A stretch of 32,264 nt of DNA. Origin: Guillardia theta CCMP2712 (Eukaryota; Cryptophyceae; Pyrenomonadales; Geminigeraceae). The stretch covers positions 101,229-133,492 of the forward strand of contig NW_005434667.1 of the NCBI RefSeq assembly GCF_000315625.1, read 5' to 3'. Under the pieces are notes generated by a model. That model saw nothing but the letters and a program-made list of their open reading frames with translations, made no database searches and was not told where the DNA came from. Shown here in pieces: positions 1 to 10,476 of this stretch. Positions within the stretch are counted from its first letter, which is position 1. Each line of letters begins with the position of its first letter. A program made the translations under genes and the position numbers.

Positions 1-298
1 TCACTTTCATTACTCCCCTTCCTACTCCTTCTTTCTCTTCCTCTTCTCAACTGTTCCCTGTCTCTACATCCCCCATCTTTCTCAATCGTTTTGCTTCCCT
101 CCCCTGCCCTTCTTCTTCTTGTCTCTTCTCTTCTGCTTCCTTGATCGCTCACTCTCCTCCTCTCCTCCTCCTCCTCCTCCTCCTCCTCCTTGTTTACCTC
201 CTTCCAACGATCTTCTCCCAGTTCTTGCGTCCTCCTCCTCCTTCTCATTCTCGCCTTCGCATCCTCATCTCTTCTGCCTCTGCCTCAACCCACTGCAG
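1..298. other. Pyrimidine-rich leader or intron, no gene assigned
   Basis: This stretch is almost pure pyrimidine on the + strand, with a (TCC)n run at about 160-190. It ends in a good 3' splice acceptor (ctctgcctcaacccactgcag) at 298, so it is probably the end of an intron or 5' leader of the gene that follows. The short ORFs here are proline, serine or leucine runs read through the repeat and are not credible proteins. Any upstream exon lies outside the window. Confidence 0.5.
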
Positions 299-438
299 GT
301 ATATGATCGTACATGATTTCCACCTTCCGTCCATTCGTGTCGGACTGGCTCTGCTCGATCCTCGTTACAAGGTCCACCACCAGCACCACTACCACGTTTA
401 CCTCCTCCTCCTCCTCCTCCTCCTCCTCCTCCTCCTCC

Positions 439-499
<61 letters not shown>

Positions 500-2188
500 C
501 TTCTATCTCTCCCTTACTTCCCCACCTCTTCCTTGCCCTCGATCTCCTCCTCACCTCCTTCGTCATCTCATCTCCTCCTCTGCTCCACATGACGTGGAGA
601 CATGTCAGATGCTCCGATCGACGAGATACAAGGAGGAGGAGACGAGGAGCGGAAAGATCGTCAAGATCCCGCTCGAGGTCGACACTAGCAGGCCAGCCAG
701 GCGCTACCTCCTCCAAGTGGGGTTGGGGTCTCCGGTGAGAGCGGGAGAGAAGAGAGGCAGGAAAGGGAGGAGGCAGGGAGGGGAGGGACGGAGAGGGGAA
801 GGGGGAGAGAGACGTGAAGTGTGGAGGACGAGCCGATGGTGTCGAGAGGAGAGAGGGGAGGACAGATGGACAAGAGGACGAAGACGCTAAGTTGCTGCTG
901 CAGGTCCAGTCGCTGAAGATGTTAGTGGACACGGGGAGCTTTCTAACGGAGGTAAGGGAGGAGGAAGAGGAGGAGAGGGGAGGGGGGATGAGGCGGAGGG
1001 GAGGAAACAGAAAACCTTGGAGGATAAGTGAAGGAGGAGCCTGGGGGAGAGGAGGGAAGGGGAATGAAACCCGGGTGAGAAGGACTGAAGGGCTCGGCAG
1101 GTTTTTACTTGCCCTCCTTGTCATGATGAGAAGAACGAAAAGTCTTCCTCCTCCTCGGATCACATGCGAGGGAGGAAACAGAAACTTGAGAAGAAGGAAG
1201 TGAAGGAGAAACATCGGGCCAGCCAAAGGCAGACAGGTACAGAGGGCGAGGGAGCGAGGAAGGAGGGAGCGAGGGAGAAGGAGAGAGGAGGGAGGGAAGG
1301 AGGGAGCGAGGGAGACGGAGAGAGGAGGGTGCAAGGGAGAGGCAGCGAGGGAGGGAGGGAGGGAAGGAGGGAGGGAGGGAGAGGGAGGGAGGGAGGGAGG
1401 GAGGGAGGGAGGGAGGGAGGGAGAGGGAGGGAGGGAGGGAAGGAGGGAGGGAGGGAAAGGGAGGGAGGGGAGGTAGAAGAGGCTCTGTTGACATGTTGCA
1501 AGGAGAGGTAGTGAAAGGCTCAGATGAGATACCAGGGATTCAGGTGCTCCAGACCTTCTCCTCCTCCTCTGTTCCAGTCTTCACTCTATCCCCTTCCTCC
1601 TCGCCCCTCTTCCCCTCCCTTCCCTTCCTTTTCTTCTTCCTCCTGCATCCTTCGCTTCCCCTCTTCTCATTCGGTTTCGTTCTGCTTGGTAGGCCGGAGG
1701 AGTCATCGTCATGCTTTCCCTGGTGGTCTGCGTTGGGGTAACTGCAACTCTCCGCCTCCTCCTCTGCCCTCCTCTGCTCTCTACCTGCTCCTCCTTCCAT
1801 CATCCCTCTCCTCCTGATAAGTCCTTCCCACCTCTCAAGCCTCTGAGCATCTCCTCCCCTCTCACGTTGTCATCAGATCGCTGAATGGAGGAGAAGAAAA
1901 GTTGCCGTGCCCAAATTTCGACTTGTGGAGTGAGACTATCACTGATCCTTCTCCAGCTCCTCCTTCTTCTCCTTCACTTCCTCCTCCTTCTCCTTCTCCT
2001 TCTCCTTCTCCTCCTCCTCCTCCTCCTCCTTCTCCTCCTCCTCCTCCTTCTCCTCCTCCTCCTCCTCCTCCACTTCCTCCTGCCTCCTCCAGCACTACTA
2101 CCGCGGCCTCCCTTCCGGCATCTGATATGTTTGCAGGTACAGCCAAGTAGAAGGAGAGCCGTCCAAATTCGAATTTTCAGACTTGTGA
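299..2188 (+). CDS. Aspartic-protease-like single-pass membrane protein (5' end uncertain)
   Basis: Eight exons are proposed: 299-371, 609-734, 904-951, 1101-1236, 1503-1543, 1693-1737, 1877-1929 and 2137-2188 (TGA). All intron phases match. The joined protein reads about 190 aa. Seen in the sequence: exon 2 ends in YLLQVGLGSP and exon 3 continues VQSLKMLVDTGSFLTE, which is the strand-turn-DTGS active-site signature of pepsin-family (A1) aspartic proteases. Exon 4 opens with VFTCPPC and becomes highly charged. Exon 6 is a hydrophobic helix (GGVIVMLSLVVCVG), followed in exon 7 by a stop-transfer run WRRRK and a short tail with EYSQVEGE. Odd: a normal A1 protease has about 330 residues and a second catalytic DTG/DSG, neither of which is visible. 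It may therefore be a degenerate or shortened paralogue, or missing exons may sit in the repeat-rich introns. The first ATG is at 303, but an upstream exon is possible. The family call is fairly good; the C-terminal exons are less certain. Confidence 0.5.
380..500. repeat. (TCC)n followed by (TCA)n microsatellite in an intron
   Basis: About 40 bp of CTC/TCC repeat run directly into about 55 bp of TCA repeat, inside the first intron (372-608) of the aspartic-protease-like gene. Frames through it give poly-Ser, poly-Leu/Ile or poly-Asp/Glu, which explains the spurious ORFs on both strands. Confidence 0.85.
1340..1475. repeat. (GGGA)n purine microsatellite in an intron
   Basis: A long GGGA/GGGAGG tract lies in the intron 1237-1502. 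The strand is nearly all purine for over 200 bp (about 1240-1480), which could form triplex or be replication-slippage prone. It has no coding value. Confidence 0.85.
1965..2085. repeat. (CTC)n/(TTC)n microsatellite in an intron
   Basis: A CTCCTTCTCCTC-type tract of about 110 bp fills most of intron 1930-2136 of the + strand gene. Poly-Leu, poly-Pro and poly-Arg ORFs on both strands come from this tract. Confidence 0.85.
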
Positions 2189-2338
2189 TGTGGAGCATGA
2201 GACGAGCGAGCACAGGGAGGGATAGACTGGAACAGCTTCAGATTGCAGGAGGAGAAGGCGCAAGGGAAGAGCGGGAGAGGAGGAAGGGATGCGGTGACTT
2301 GCTTCACGTGTCCAGCACGTTAACTTTCTTTGTTCCTC

Positions 2339-5300
2339 TCACTCCTCCGCCTCCTCGTCCCACGTGAACAACCCGGCCATGATGAGAGAGTTGAGAGTCC
2401 TGACGGATCAGTCAGCAAGTGACAAGCCGCGCCTGATGCTTTGTTTCCCTCGTCTATCCTCTGTCTCCTGCACCCTCTCCTTCTCCTCCTCCTCCTCCCT
2501 CTCCTCCTCCTCCTCCTCCTCCTCCTCCTTCTCCCTCTCCTCCTCCTCTGCTTACCCGATGGTTCGAGGAGTCTCGTCGCTCTTTTCCGAGCGCCAAGTC
2601 GATGCCTGCAGCAGGAGCTTCAGGATCAGGAGGAGCAAGCGCAGGAGAAGCAGAGAGTGAAAGCAGCTGTGCGCGAGTGAAGGTCAACGAGGAGGAGGAG
2701 AGGATCTAAACGATCAGGGGAATGCGAAAAGAATGCCACACTTCTGGAAAAGCAGCAATTGGAAGAACAAGGGGAGGGCGCGAGAGGGAAAAGGAGGAGG
2801 AGGAGGAGGAGGAGGAGGAGGAGGTTCTTACTTTGGTCACATCTTCCGGATTGATTCGATTGATCCTTGAGAGACCTACCGACTGTTAAATCATAGATAA
2901 ACAAACACCAAGCAGACTCGAGCACACAAAGTTCAGAGATCGGAACGTTTCAACCAGTAGGGCAACGACACGTTGTAAGACAACAATCACTTCACCTGCT
3001 GATAAAATCTTTGCCTTCCTACTGGACACAACTGTAAGAATCTTGAGTGCCTCCTGCTCCATTGTCAGCGAGCGACGAGCAAAGGAGCTCAGATGACTCG
3101 GCGACCTCAGGAGCTTTCTTGCGATCTGACGTGTTGTGTGCAAGGAGGAACGTTTGGATCTGACCATCTTCATCCTTCGCCTCCATCCCCCTCAGCTCCT
3201 CGTCCTCGTCCTCGTCCAGCGCACAAAGTTCGATCATCCCTGTGCCCCAGCGCTCGTCAAGATCGGAGCACGGGGAAGGGAAAGTAGTCGACCTGCTTCT
3301 AGGATCGAGGCGAAAGGAGGACGAGAAGTCCAATCGCTGTGCGCATGTGAGCAAGCCGACGAAAACCAACAGACAAGGGAGATAGGGGCACGTGTCAAGG
3401 AGGAACATGTGGAAGAGAATCACTGGGAGGAAGGAGAGCAAGAGCAAGGGATCTGCCACACAAGGCAAGATAGTGACAAGAGCATGCAGGAGCAGGCGAC
3501 AAGCATCGTATCACCATCCTATGGGCGTTTGCATGTAACGAAGGCGGATCTCACGGACGAGCGCTATCGCCTGCTTGGTGCTGATCCTGGCGAGGGATCA
3601 ACGAAGAAGGAGGAGCTGTGTTCTACTCACCAAGATGCAGATACAGCAGGAGGAGAAGGGAGGGCTCCAGGAGCGGAGGACGAAAAGATCGAGACTTGAA
3701 CCTGCGATTTGTCAATCAGAAGGGAACAACATCCTTGAAATCAGACCTCCCATTTCCTTGTTGCATCCTCTATCAACGCATTGAACTTTTCAGAGGAGAA
3801 CTCGAGTGCTGGTGTGATGAGTCAAACTTTGCAGTTTCGTTTGCTTCAACGCTCATTGGCACAAAATTTTCCTTCCCAGATGCCATCGTCTTCTGATCTC
3901 TGATCTCCTATCATCCTCTATCCTATCATCCCTGTTCACTTCTTCTCACTATTCCATCGTTTGTTGTCGTTTGTCATTGAATGGTGAATTCAAAGAAGCC
4001 TCTCACCGTCTTGCGAATTAGTGCGAGGGAACTGTGGCTCAGGCGAGAGCTGCGAGTGAGCGTTACTATCCTCCTCTTTCTCGCTCTTATCCCACCACCC
4101 GCAAATCGATTCATGATCATAATGGTTCATCAGTGACATTCAGCAGTTGCAGGAACACAGAAAGTCGGTCGCGACACCATCAACTCTATCTCTGCACGTC
4201 ACACCCTCTTTGCTCCTTCCTCAGTGTCATCACACAAATCAGCCAGACAATCAGCACCTGTCGGGAAATGGGAGGCGAGCGAAGATGCTGATGATGCTCC
4301 TACACTCAGTCTCAGTGTTTTCTCCACATTCTTTTGCTTCCACCTCAGCTTGAATCTGTGTGAGTCTCCCAAGTGAATCCTGGAAACATTCATCTCAATC
4401 CCTGTGTGATGCCACAAGGTGAAAGCTGGTCAGCAGGACCTTCGCTCTGAAGGAAACTTTCTTTGAGCTCGAGCTAGTCCTGCAGCAGGAAACAATCATG
4501 TGTTCTTTTGGATACTGCATACTATGTAACCTTTCGATGTCCGTTTCGTCCGGATTTATGCTCTCCCTCAACTCCCCATCATCGTTGCCATCCTGCTCCA
4601 GGAATCAGATCAAGTCCTGATCCTCCCAGGCCATGGTGTTTGAGCAGGAGAGCAAGACATCAAACTCTCCTATATCCTTTCAAATCTCAAGAGAAATTCC
4701 CGCGCAGGGCACCGTGAATCACCTGGACAACACACCCACCTTTCGATCGTCATCATCATCGTTTGCTCCTCCAAGCTTCACACCCTTGAAAGTGCGTAAG
4801 GGAGGAGACTGACTACTCATCATCAATGATTCAATCAAGTGTCGGGTTGACCTCTGTAATAATCTGCGGACGCGAAGACGTTGTTTCCTCCTACAATGAT
4901 CTCAGCCCAGCACAGCATGCAGAAGCCTGCTTCGTCACCTCCTGTGCTCCACCCTCGTCCTCTTCCGCCTCTACTTGTGCCAGTGCAATGGCAGATTTCT
5001 TTCCGAACGGCTGCTCATTGCGTCAGTCCCAACCACTCCAAAGTTGCCATTCTTGACCTCTGCAATTTGATGCACTGCCTCGGTCGGAGGATTCGCCTAC
5101 AGGCAGCCATTAGGTGAATTCGAGGGCTTCAGTGCCACAATACACAATGAACAAGAAGAAACTGAAGACAATCTTACCTTGGTATCATCCTCATTCTCAT
5201 CCTCCGATCCGTCCTGGGGTTCCGGTCCCTGCGCACAGGCGGTGAGAGGAGATCAACACGAGCTGCTCTGTGAGAGATAATGGATTCCTTTGGGTGCTAC

Positions 5301-5568
5301 AGGATTCCAATTATTTCGAGCATCCTAAAGAAATCTGGACAAGTATTCCTCGTGGCTCTACCTAAGACCTAAAGGTACGGATCCAGCAATGAAAGCTTTT
5401 CTGCTGGCTGAATGTTGACGCAAGATGGGAAAGGGAACAAGATTAGATCCATGAATGAGACTCCACCTTGGATCCGAAGAAACTTCCCAGGACATTCTTG
5501 AAGGCTCCTCCTCCTCCTGCTCCGCTCTCCTCCTCCTCGCTCTTCTTTCCCTTGCGCCTCCTCGGCAT
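2339..5568 (-). CDS. Unrecognised 18-exon acidic protein with a PP1-docking-like motif
   Basis: Exons on the minus strand: 5568-5467, 5228-5178, 5096-5037, 4890-4852, 4784-4740, 4592-4531, 4479-4440, 4355-4258, 4049-4007, 3889-3851, 3701-3631, 3586-3515, 3336-3293, 3239-3106, 3053-2996, 2875-2832, 2605-2556 and 2399-2339 (TGA). All phases agree and the product is about 370 aa. The 3' edge of the tenth exon could instead be 3863. I do not recognise a family. The N-terminus is basic (MPRRRKGKK), then come acidic low-complexity parts (DGSEDENEDDTK, GGANDDDDDRK) that look disordered. Exon 7 contains SSSSKKVSFRAK, matching the [K/R]-x-V/I-x-F docking motif for protein phosphatase 1. The C-terminal half looks folded (ISTKQAIALVREIRLRYMQ; EALKILTVVSSRKAKILSAG) and ends TWDEEAEE. 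A phosphatase-1 regulatory role is inference only. It converges on the upstream + gene with about 150 bp between stops. Many exons are only 40-60 nt. Confidence 0.55.
2485..2555. repeat. (CTC)n microsatellite in a last-exon-proximal intron
   Basis: A CTC/TCC tract lies between the last two exons of the minus-strand gene. It is a GAG-rich sequence on that gene's coding strand. Confidence 0.8.
2788..2825. repeat. (GGA)n microsatellite in an intron
   Basis: About a dozen GGA units sit in the intron 2831-2606 of the minus-strand gene, just downstream of the donor of its 16th exon. Confidence 0.8.
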
Positions 5569-7379
5569 GCCGCGTACAGTACAGAAATAGACTGGGGGTG
5601 GTACCAACATCCAGGGACAAGATAGGATTCGACGCTGAAACATGATGAAAGGGGGGGGTGGGGGTACTTTACAAATGCTCTCTGGGGTGGGTGGTATTAA
5701 GAGAGTAAGGAATGTGAAAGACAGTAATGACTGATATAGGAAGAAGAGCGATCGAGGAAAAGACAGCAAATACACTATAACTATATAGCGGCAGATTCAT
5801 ACAAATTTATAACACATTTGAAATCAATCTGTACCAGGTGCAAGGGTTGAAAAGGTGTGTTTTAAGCCTCCTCCAATAAAGGGGAATTTATATAATTATA
5901 TGATATTATGTATAATTTGGGATGTTTTGTATAACCAGGTTTGACGGAGTGGTGTAACGTGTCGACATAACGAATGGGGGGAGAGAATAAAAATTTGGGA
6001 AGTAAATGGGGAAAACTAGGGGTAGGGGTAGTAGAAATTTATAATAATACCGGTACAAAATAGGTTAGAAACAGGGGTTCATTGTATTGTGATCATCGGT
6101 TGAGTGAAGGGGTTGAAATGGATCCAATGGGTAAGAATGAAGGGTCCAGTCAGCTCATAGTCAGCGGTTTTAGAAGGGGGTAGGGAGAAGGGGAAGGTAT
6201 ACATACCCCTCTAAATTGTTCCAAAAGCACGGGTAGACCTTGACCTATGCCCGAAGGAGGCGTTCTAGGATGGTGGGGTAGTGGTAGGGAGGCGCAAATC
6301 ACTCCTCGGATCATCGAAAACTCTCTATTTCAAATCTCTTTAGTCGCAGATACCACGTGACCTATCTCCGCTCCGCAGATCGTACGAAATGGTATCCGAT
6401 GGTAATGGAGATTCATACCAGTAAAGCAAACAGTACCATATATCTGTTCTGAAATGTGTACTGGTTTCCTGCATGGTACTATCCCCCTAGGTGGAGATCT
6501 ACATAATGGTACAACCTCAGAGGTATCCAGGTTCCTACAAATTCAGTATGGTCCTAGAACAAGTGTATAAAAGGGGTATGAGTGATGGATTCAGGTAAGG
6601 GTGGTTCAGGTCTTGAGGCTATCAAATGAGGTAATGGTCAAGATCTTAGCACTGAACTAGAAGGATCCGTTGTGTCCTATCGTGAAATGCGCAATCCTTC
6701 CAACAAGAATTTTTTGAGATGGGTGGGGGTGGCTGTGGAGATACCCACCAGGTCATAGGGGTTAAAACTATTTTTCCATATTCGATCACTTTTGAAAACG
6801 AGTCGTACTGTGTCAATAATTTTAAAAATATATCCTCCGAAACTTCAATGTTCCTCGAATCATTTGAACTGTGAACTACTGAAAACCAATTATGTTATAA
6901 AATGCTTCGTTTTATCCAAAAAAGACTTTTAAAAGTGTGGGGTCGCATCAAGGCCTTGAAAGGGTCCTAGGAGAGCTACGGGGCACAACTAGGGATATCG
7001 ACTTGACCCCTATCTTCTCCTAACATTCTGTAAGCCAATGTGAGTAGGTGGGGTAGTACACCCTACCCAGCCTGACCTGAAATATTAGGGGGTGGGGTGG
7101 TGCTGTTAGGTGGCTGTCGGCGGCTATGGCAGTAGTGGAACGAGGGAAGGGGATGGGAAGGTAGCGTAAGAGCAAAAGGAAGAAGAGGAGGAAGAAGGAA
7201 ACTTGATCAATCGTTCATCATCATCATCTCGCTTTCACAGACCGATCCCGAGTCTCATCCTGGTTCTTGTGCAGGTTTTTGTTTTGATTCGAGGTGTTTG
7301 TCACGTGTCTCGGTTAGCAAGCGGCTTTCTTGCGGGAGTTCATTTCCATGTTAGATCCCACCGTCTGAAATCTTTCGTC
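5569..7379. other. Divergent intergenic region, ORF-poor, AT-rich with G-tracts
   Basis: This lies between the starts of the minus-strand acidic protein and the + strand phosphatase, so promoters for both should be here. From about 5640 to 7190 there is no open frame of 60 codons on either strand. Microsatellites, common elsewhere, are absent. The sequence is relatively AT-rich but dotted with short G-runs (ggggtgggtgg, aggggtaggggtag, agggggtggggtgg) and recurring ggtatcc/ggtacc-like words. I see no convincing transposon ends, RNA gene or protein remnant. Confidence 0.5.
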
Positions 7380-9504
7380 ATGAGATTCACAGTTGTGAGG
7401 AGCAACATTGCCAGGTCGTTTTCTTTGTACATATTGCTGTGGTTATGCCCGCTATCCTTCGCGGGTCACAGCGATTGGTCGGGACTGGGGAGAGCGATGC
7501 CTCTAGATCGCAGCTCAGCTCCAGGGTTGACAGAAAGGATGCTGGTGCAGCATCGCCAGGACCCTGAGAGCAATGAGCACTCTGTCGAGTACGCATGCTC
7601 TTACGAGAACTTCGGTGCAACCACGATGCCGCTCTGCAGTTCTTTCGAAGACTGCAACGAGGACGGCAACGAGATCATCTTTGCGGACAGAAACTGGGAG
7701 CCTGAGTATGCATGCTCATATCGTACAAAATCGTCAACCATGCCACCTCCGGGTCAAGCATGCCAAAAGATGGAACTGAAGGATGAACCAAAAACGCAAG
7801 AGTTTGTGCAATGCTCAATGCAAAACCGACGGTGTGAAGCAAAAGTTCGTTCTTCCATTCATCACAAGGCACAAGCGAATAATGGAAAGCTGGGAAGCTC
7901 CAAGTCGTTAGGTGCTATCAACTCTATCCAGCAAGGAGGACTCAGAGATCCCAAAGGCTCGGAGGAGTCGATGTGGAGGGAGGACGTCGGGAAGAGGTAC
8001 AGGGAATTAGTACCGCCAAAGCCAAAACGGGTTTCTTCAACTATTGGGGGTATATCAGAAGCGGGGATGAGAGATGCAATGGCAAGAAGTTTTAGTGCAG
8101 AGCTTCGTTTGACAGAGCAGAAGGTTGACGAGGTTGTCATGTTCTTGGATTTGGACAAATGTACAATATTTGGGAATGACGGAAACGACCTTGGTATTGC
8201 GCTTCAATGGATGGAAAAGCCTTACGAAGATGTCGTTGAATTGTATGCTCTTGTTCCCTGCTTTTATTTGAGCTTATTCTGTATCCAAGGTACCGGCACC
8301 TCGTCAATCCATGCCTAAAGCCTGCTTATGAAAAATTGAAATCAAAAGCTCATAAGGTATGTGTTCTCTAACATTCAGGAGGGACGATGTAATGTATTTT
8401 GTAGGTCAAAGTGGTTATATACACCATGCGAGCAACTTTTCTACTGTATAAGTCTTGTTTCCGTCCTGCTGTTATCGTTCTGCAATGGTACGACAAGTGG
8501 CATCGCGATGGACAGATTTATTTCCCGAATGATGTGAACTCAGCGGGTAAATACTTTTGTCGATGCCTTTCTTGCCTTACGCAAGTCTTGAAAGATGAAC
8601 TTCTTGAGAAAACGAATTGGCATCTCCTGGACGAGGAGAGGACTGATATCAAGAAATCGTTGGAACGGCTGCTGGCGGCACGTCAAGTCGTGTTCGAAGA
8701 ATTGGGGCTCGAATGCCTTCCCGACCTTGTGGTTACAGCTCAACCTAAGAATGTGGAGAAGACAGGCATGGCGCTAGGATACAACCCCCAGAACTGCTTT
8801 TTGTGGGATGACAATCCGAAGTTGCATCTAGACCCGAAGGTGACAAAAACCTCCCTTTCGTTTACTTCTCACCATTTCGTGAATCTTGGAGCATGACTCT
8901 GATCAAACCGCAATGCACAGGTTTTGGGTGTACCTCCATATGAGGAGATGCTGGAGGATAGACAAGAGAAGCTGCTGAATTTCTTGAATGAGTGTCTGCC
9001 TCCAGAGCAGATGGAGGTTCGCATGTGTTCGATGACTTTGTGTGAATCATTCATTCTCCGTGTAGGAGGATCTGTGGGAGTTCATGTTAGGTGCGGGGCC
9101 CTGCGATGCTTCTCTTCGAGAGGATTCAGTCACTGGGGACAAGACGTATCACGTCAAGACTACCAAGTCCTTGGATCCTTGGCCTATCCCTGAGTTCAGG
9201 TATGATTAAGTAACGATTTGTTATCGATGCTGAATAGCTCGTCAGGGCCAGTGAAGTTAGCGCTAAGATGCGAAAAGCGGGCTTAGCAGAGGAGGGAACA
9301 CTTTCACCCGTCACACCAGACTCGGAATCTTCACCTCTGAGACCGAAGAGCTTCAACGAGCTGGATCGGCTTGTTGGAAAGAGGTTGGACTCTTGCGTGT
9401 TCTGCTCTCATATCGTAACATTGTACCACAGCCTAGGCGAAAGCAACGTGCGCACGTCATGGCAGGAGCTGAAGGGAGAGGGTCAAGAAGTGGGAGCATC
9501 ATGA
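7380..9504 (+). CDS. FCP1-like HAD phosphatase with signal peptide
   Basis: Six exons: 7380-8242, 8290-8356, 8405-8839, 8921-9016, 9066-9199 and 9246-9504 (TGA). Introns are 47, 48, 81, 49 and 46 bp, all GT-AG and in phase; the product is 617 aa. The start is the ATG at 7380 because it is followed directly by a hydrophobic signal sequence (SLYILLWLCPLSFAGHS). Residues 40-240 look disordered and contain two copies of an EYACSY motif with nearby cysteines. The HAD fold begins at about 250: motif I FLDLDKCTIFGND (nucleophile Asp and general acid/base Asp present, with Cys where many relatives have Thr), motif II VVIYTMR at about 313-319, and motif III CFLWDDNPK at about 441. This matches the FCP1/NLI-interacting-factor phosphatase family, which removes phosphate from Ser/Thr of proteins. 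The signal peptide is unusual, since known family members are mostly nuclear or face the cytosol. It converges with the receptor gene about 120 bp downstream. Confidence 0.78.
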
Positions 9505-9624
9505 TCAGCTGAATGCTTGTAGATTACTTTAGTTGTACAGACAATGTTTATGTAAAAGAACGTGTTGATGACAAGTGCTGAGCAAACAAGCGAGCCATGG
9601 AATTTGAAAGAGCGAAGTCGATCT

Positions 9625-10421
9625 CTATCTCCGAGCGTTGCCGATCTCACCGATGTAGGACGCCATCGACTGCGCTCGTCGGAGCTTGTAGAGTCGATGC
9701 ATCTTGACATTGACGTCGTAGAGCTCGCGGTCGTGCAGCTGAATCTCTCCGATGATGCGGAGGTGCTGAGCGTGCAGGATGACGTAGAGCTTCAGGTCGC
9801 GGTAGCCGTCCTGCACCACCGAGCACGAGAACTTGTTCTTGACTCGGCAGACGCACAAGGAGTCATCCTGCAGCTCCAGGAACCATCGGGCGACTTGGAG
9901 GAGGTGCTGCGGCTTCTCGCAGACGATGGACAGGCGGACCGGGTCGAGGATGTTGGCAGTGAGGGGCCATCGAGCTTTGCGGTCAGGAGGAGCGTACTCC
10001 TTCACCTTCTCCGCCATCCTCTCCGGTGTCTTGATGCTGGCATAAACTACCCGCACCGCCGCTGCCTCTTCCCCGAAGGAGCACAAGATCTCGAAGTCCT
10101 CCTCCCTCCTCCTCAGCTGCACGTCCCCGTAGCTGGAGGGCAGGGCCTGGTGCGCCAGGACGACGTCGGTGACTCGAGCACGGAAGTAGCCGTTGAGGAT
10201 GGCGGCTCGAGCATGCAGCTGGGCGATGAAGGGAAGCTCTCCCAGACACTCCTTGTGCTGCCCCGAGGAGAAGCTCAGCTGCGCCTCTCGCCTCTGACCC
10301 TCATCCACCCGAATCGCACCCACCTAGTCAGGAGAATGAGCGGGAAGGAGGAAGTAGCAGCAGGGGCAGGGGCAGGGGCAGGGGCAGGGGGAGCAGGAGC
10401 AGGAGCAGCAGTAGTTAGAAC

Positions 10422-10476
<55 letters not shown>

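Noticed and set aside
285-1334. A 349-codon minus-strand ORF
   Set aside because: It consists of poly-Asp/Glu and Pro/Ser-rich translation of CTC, TCA and GGGA repeats, runs antisense to phase-consistent + strand exons and has no domain.
1866-2190. Minus-strand exon candidates in frame with the acidic gene (reading DSLTPQVEIWARQLFFSS)
   Set aside because: They splice plausibly, but the minus-strand gene already reaches a natural stop at 2339. The + strand reading here gives a better story: stop-transfer residues right after a membrane helix, then a stop.
3136-3699. A 187-codon + strand ORF
   Set aside because: It is antisense to four phase-matched minus-strand exons and has no recognisable domain, upstream signal or hydrophobic core.
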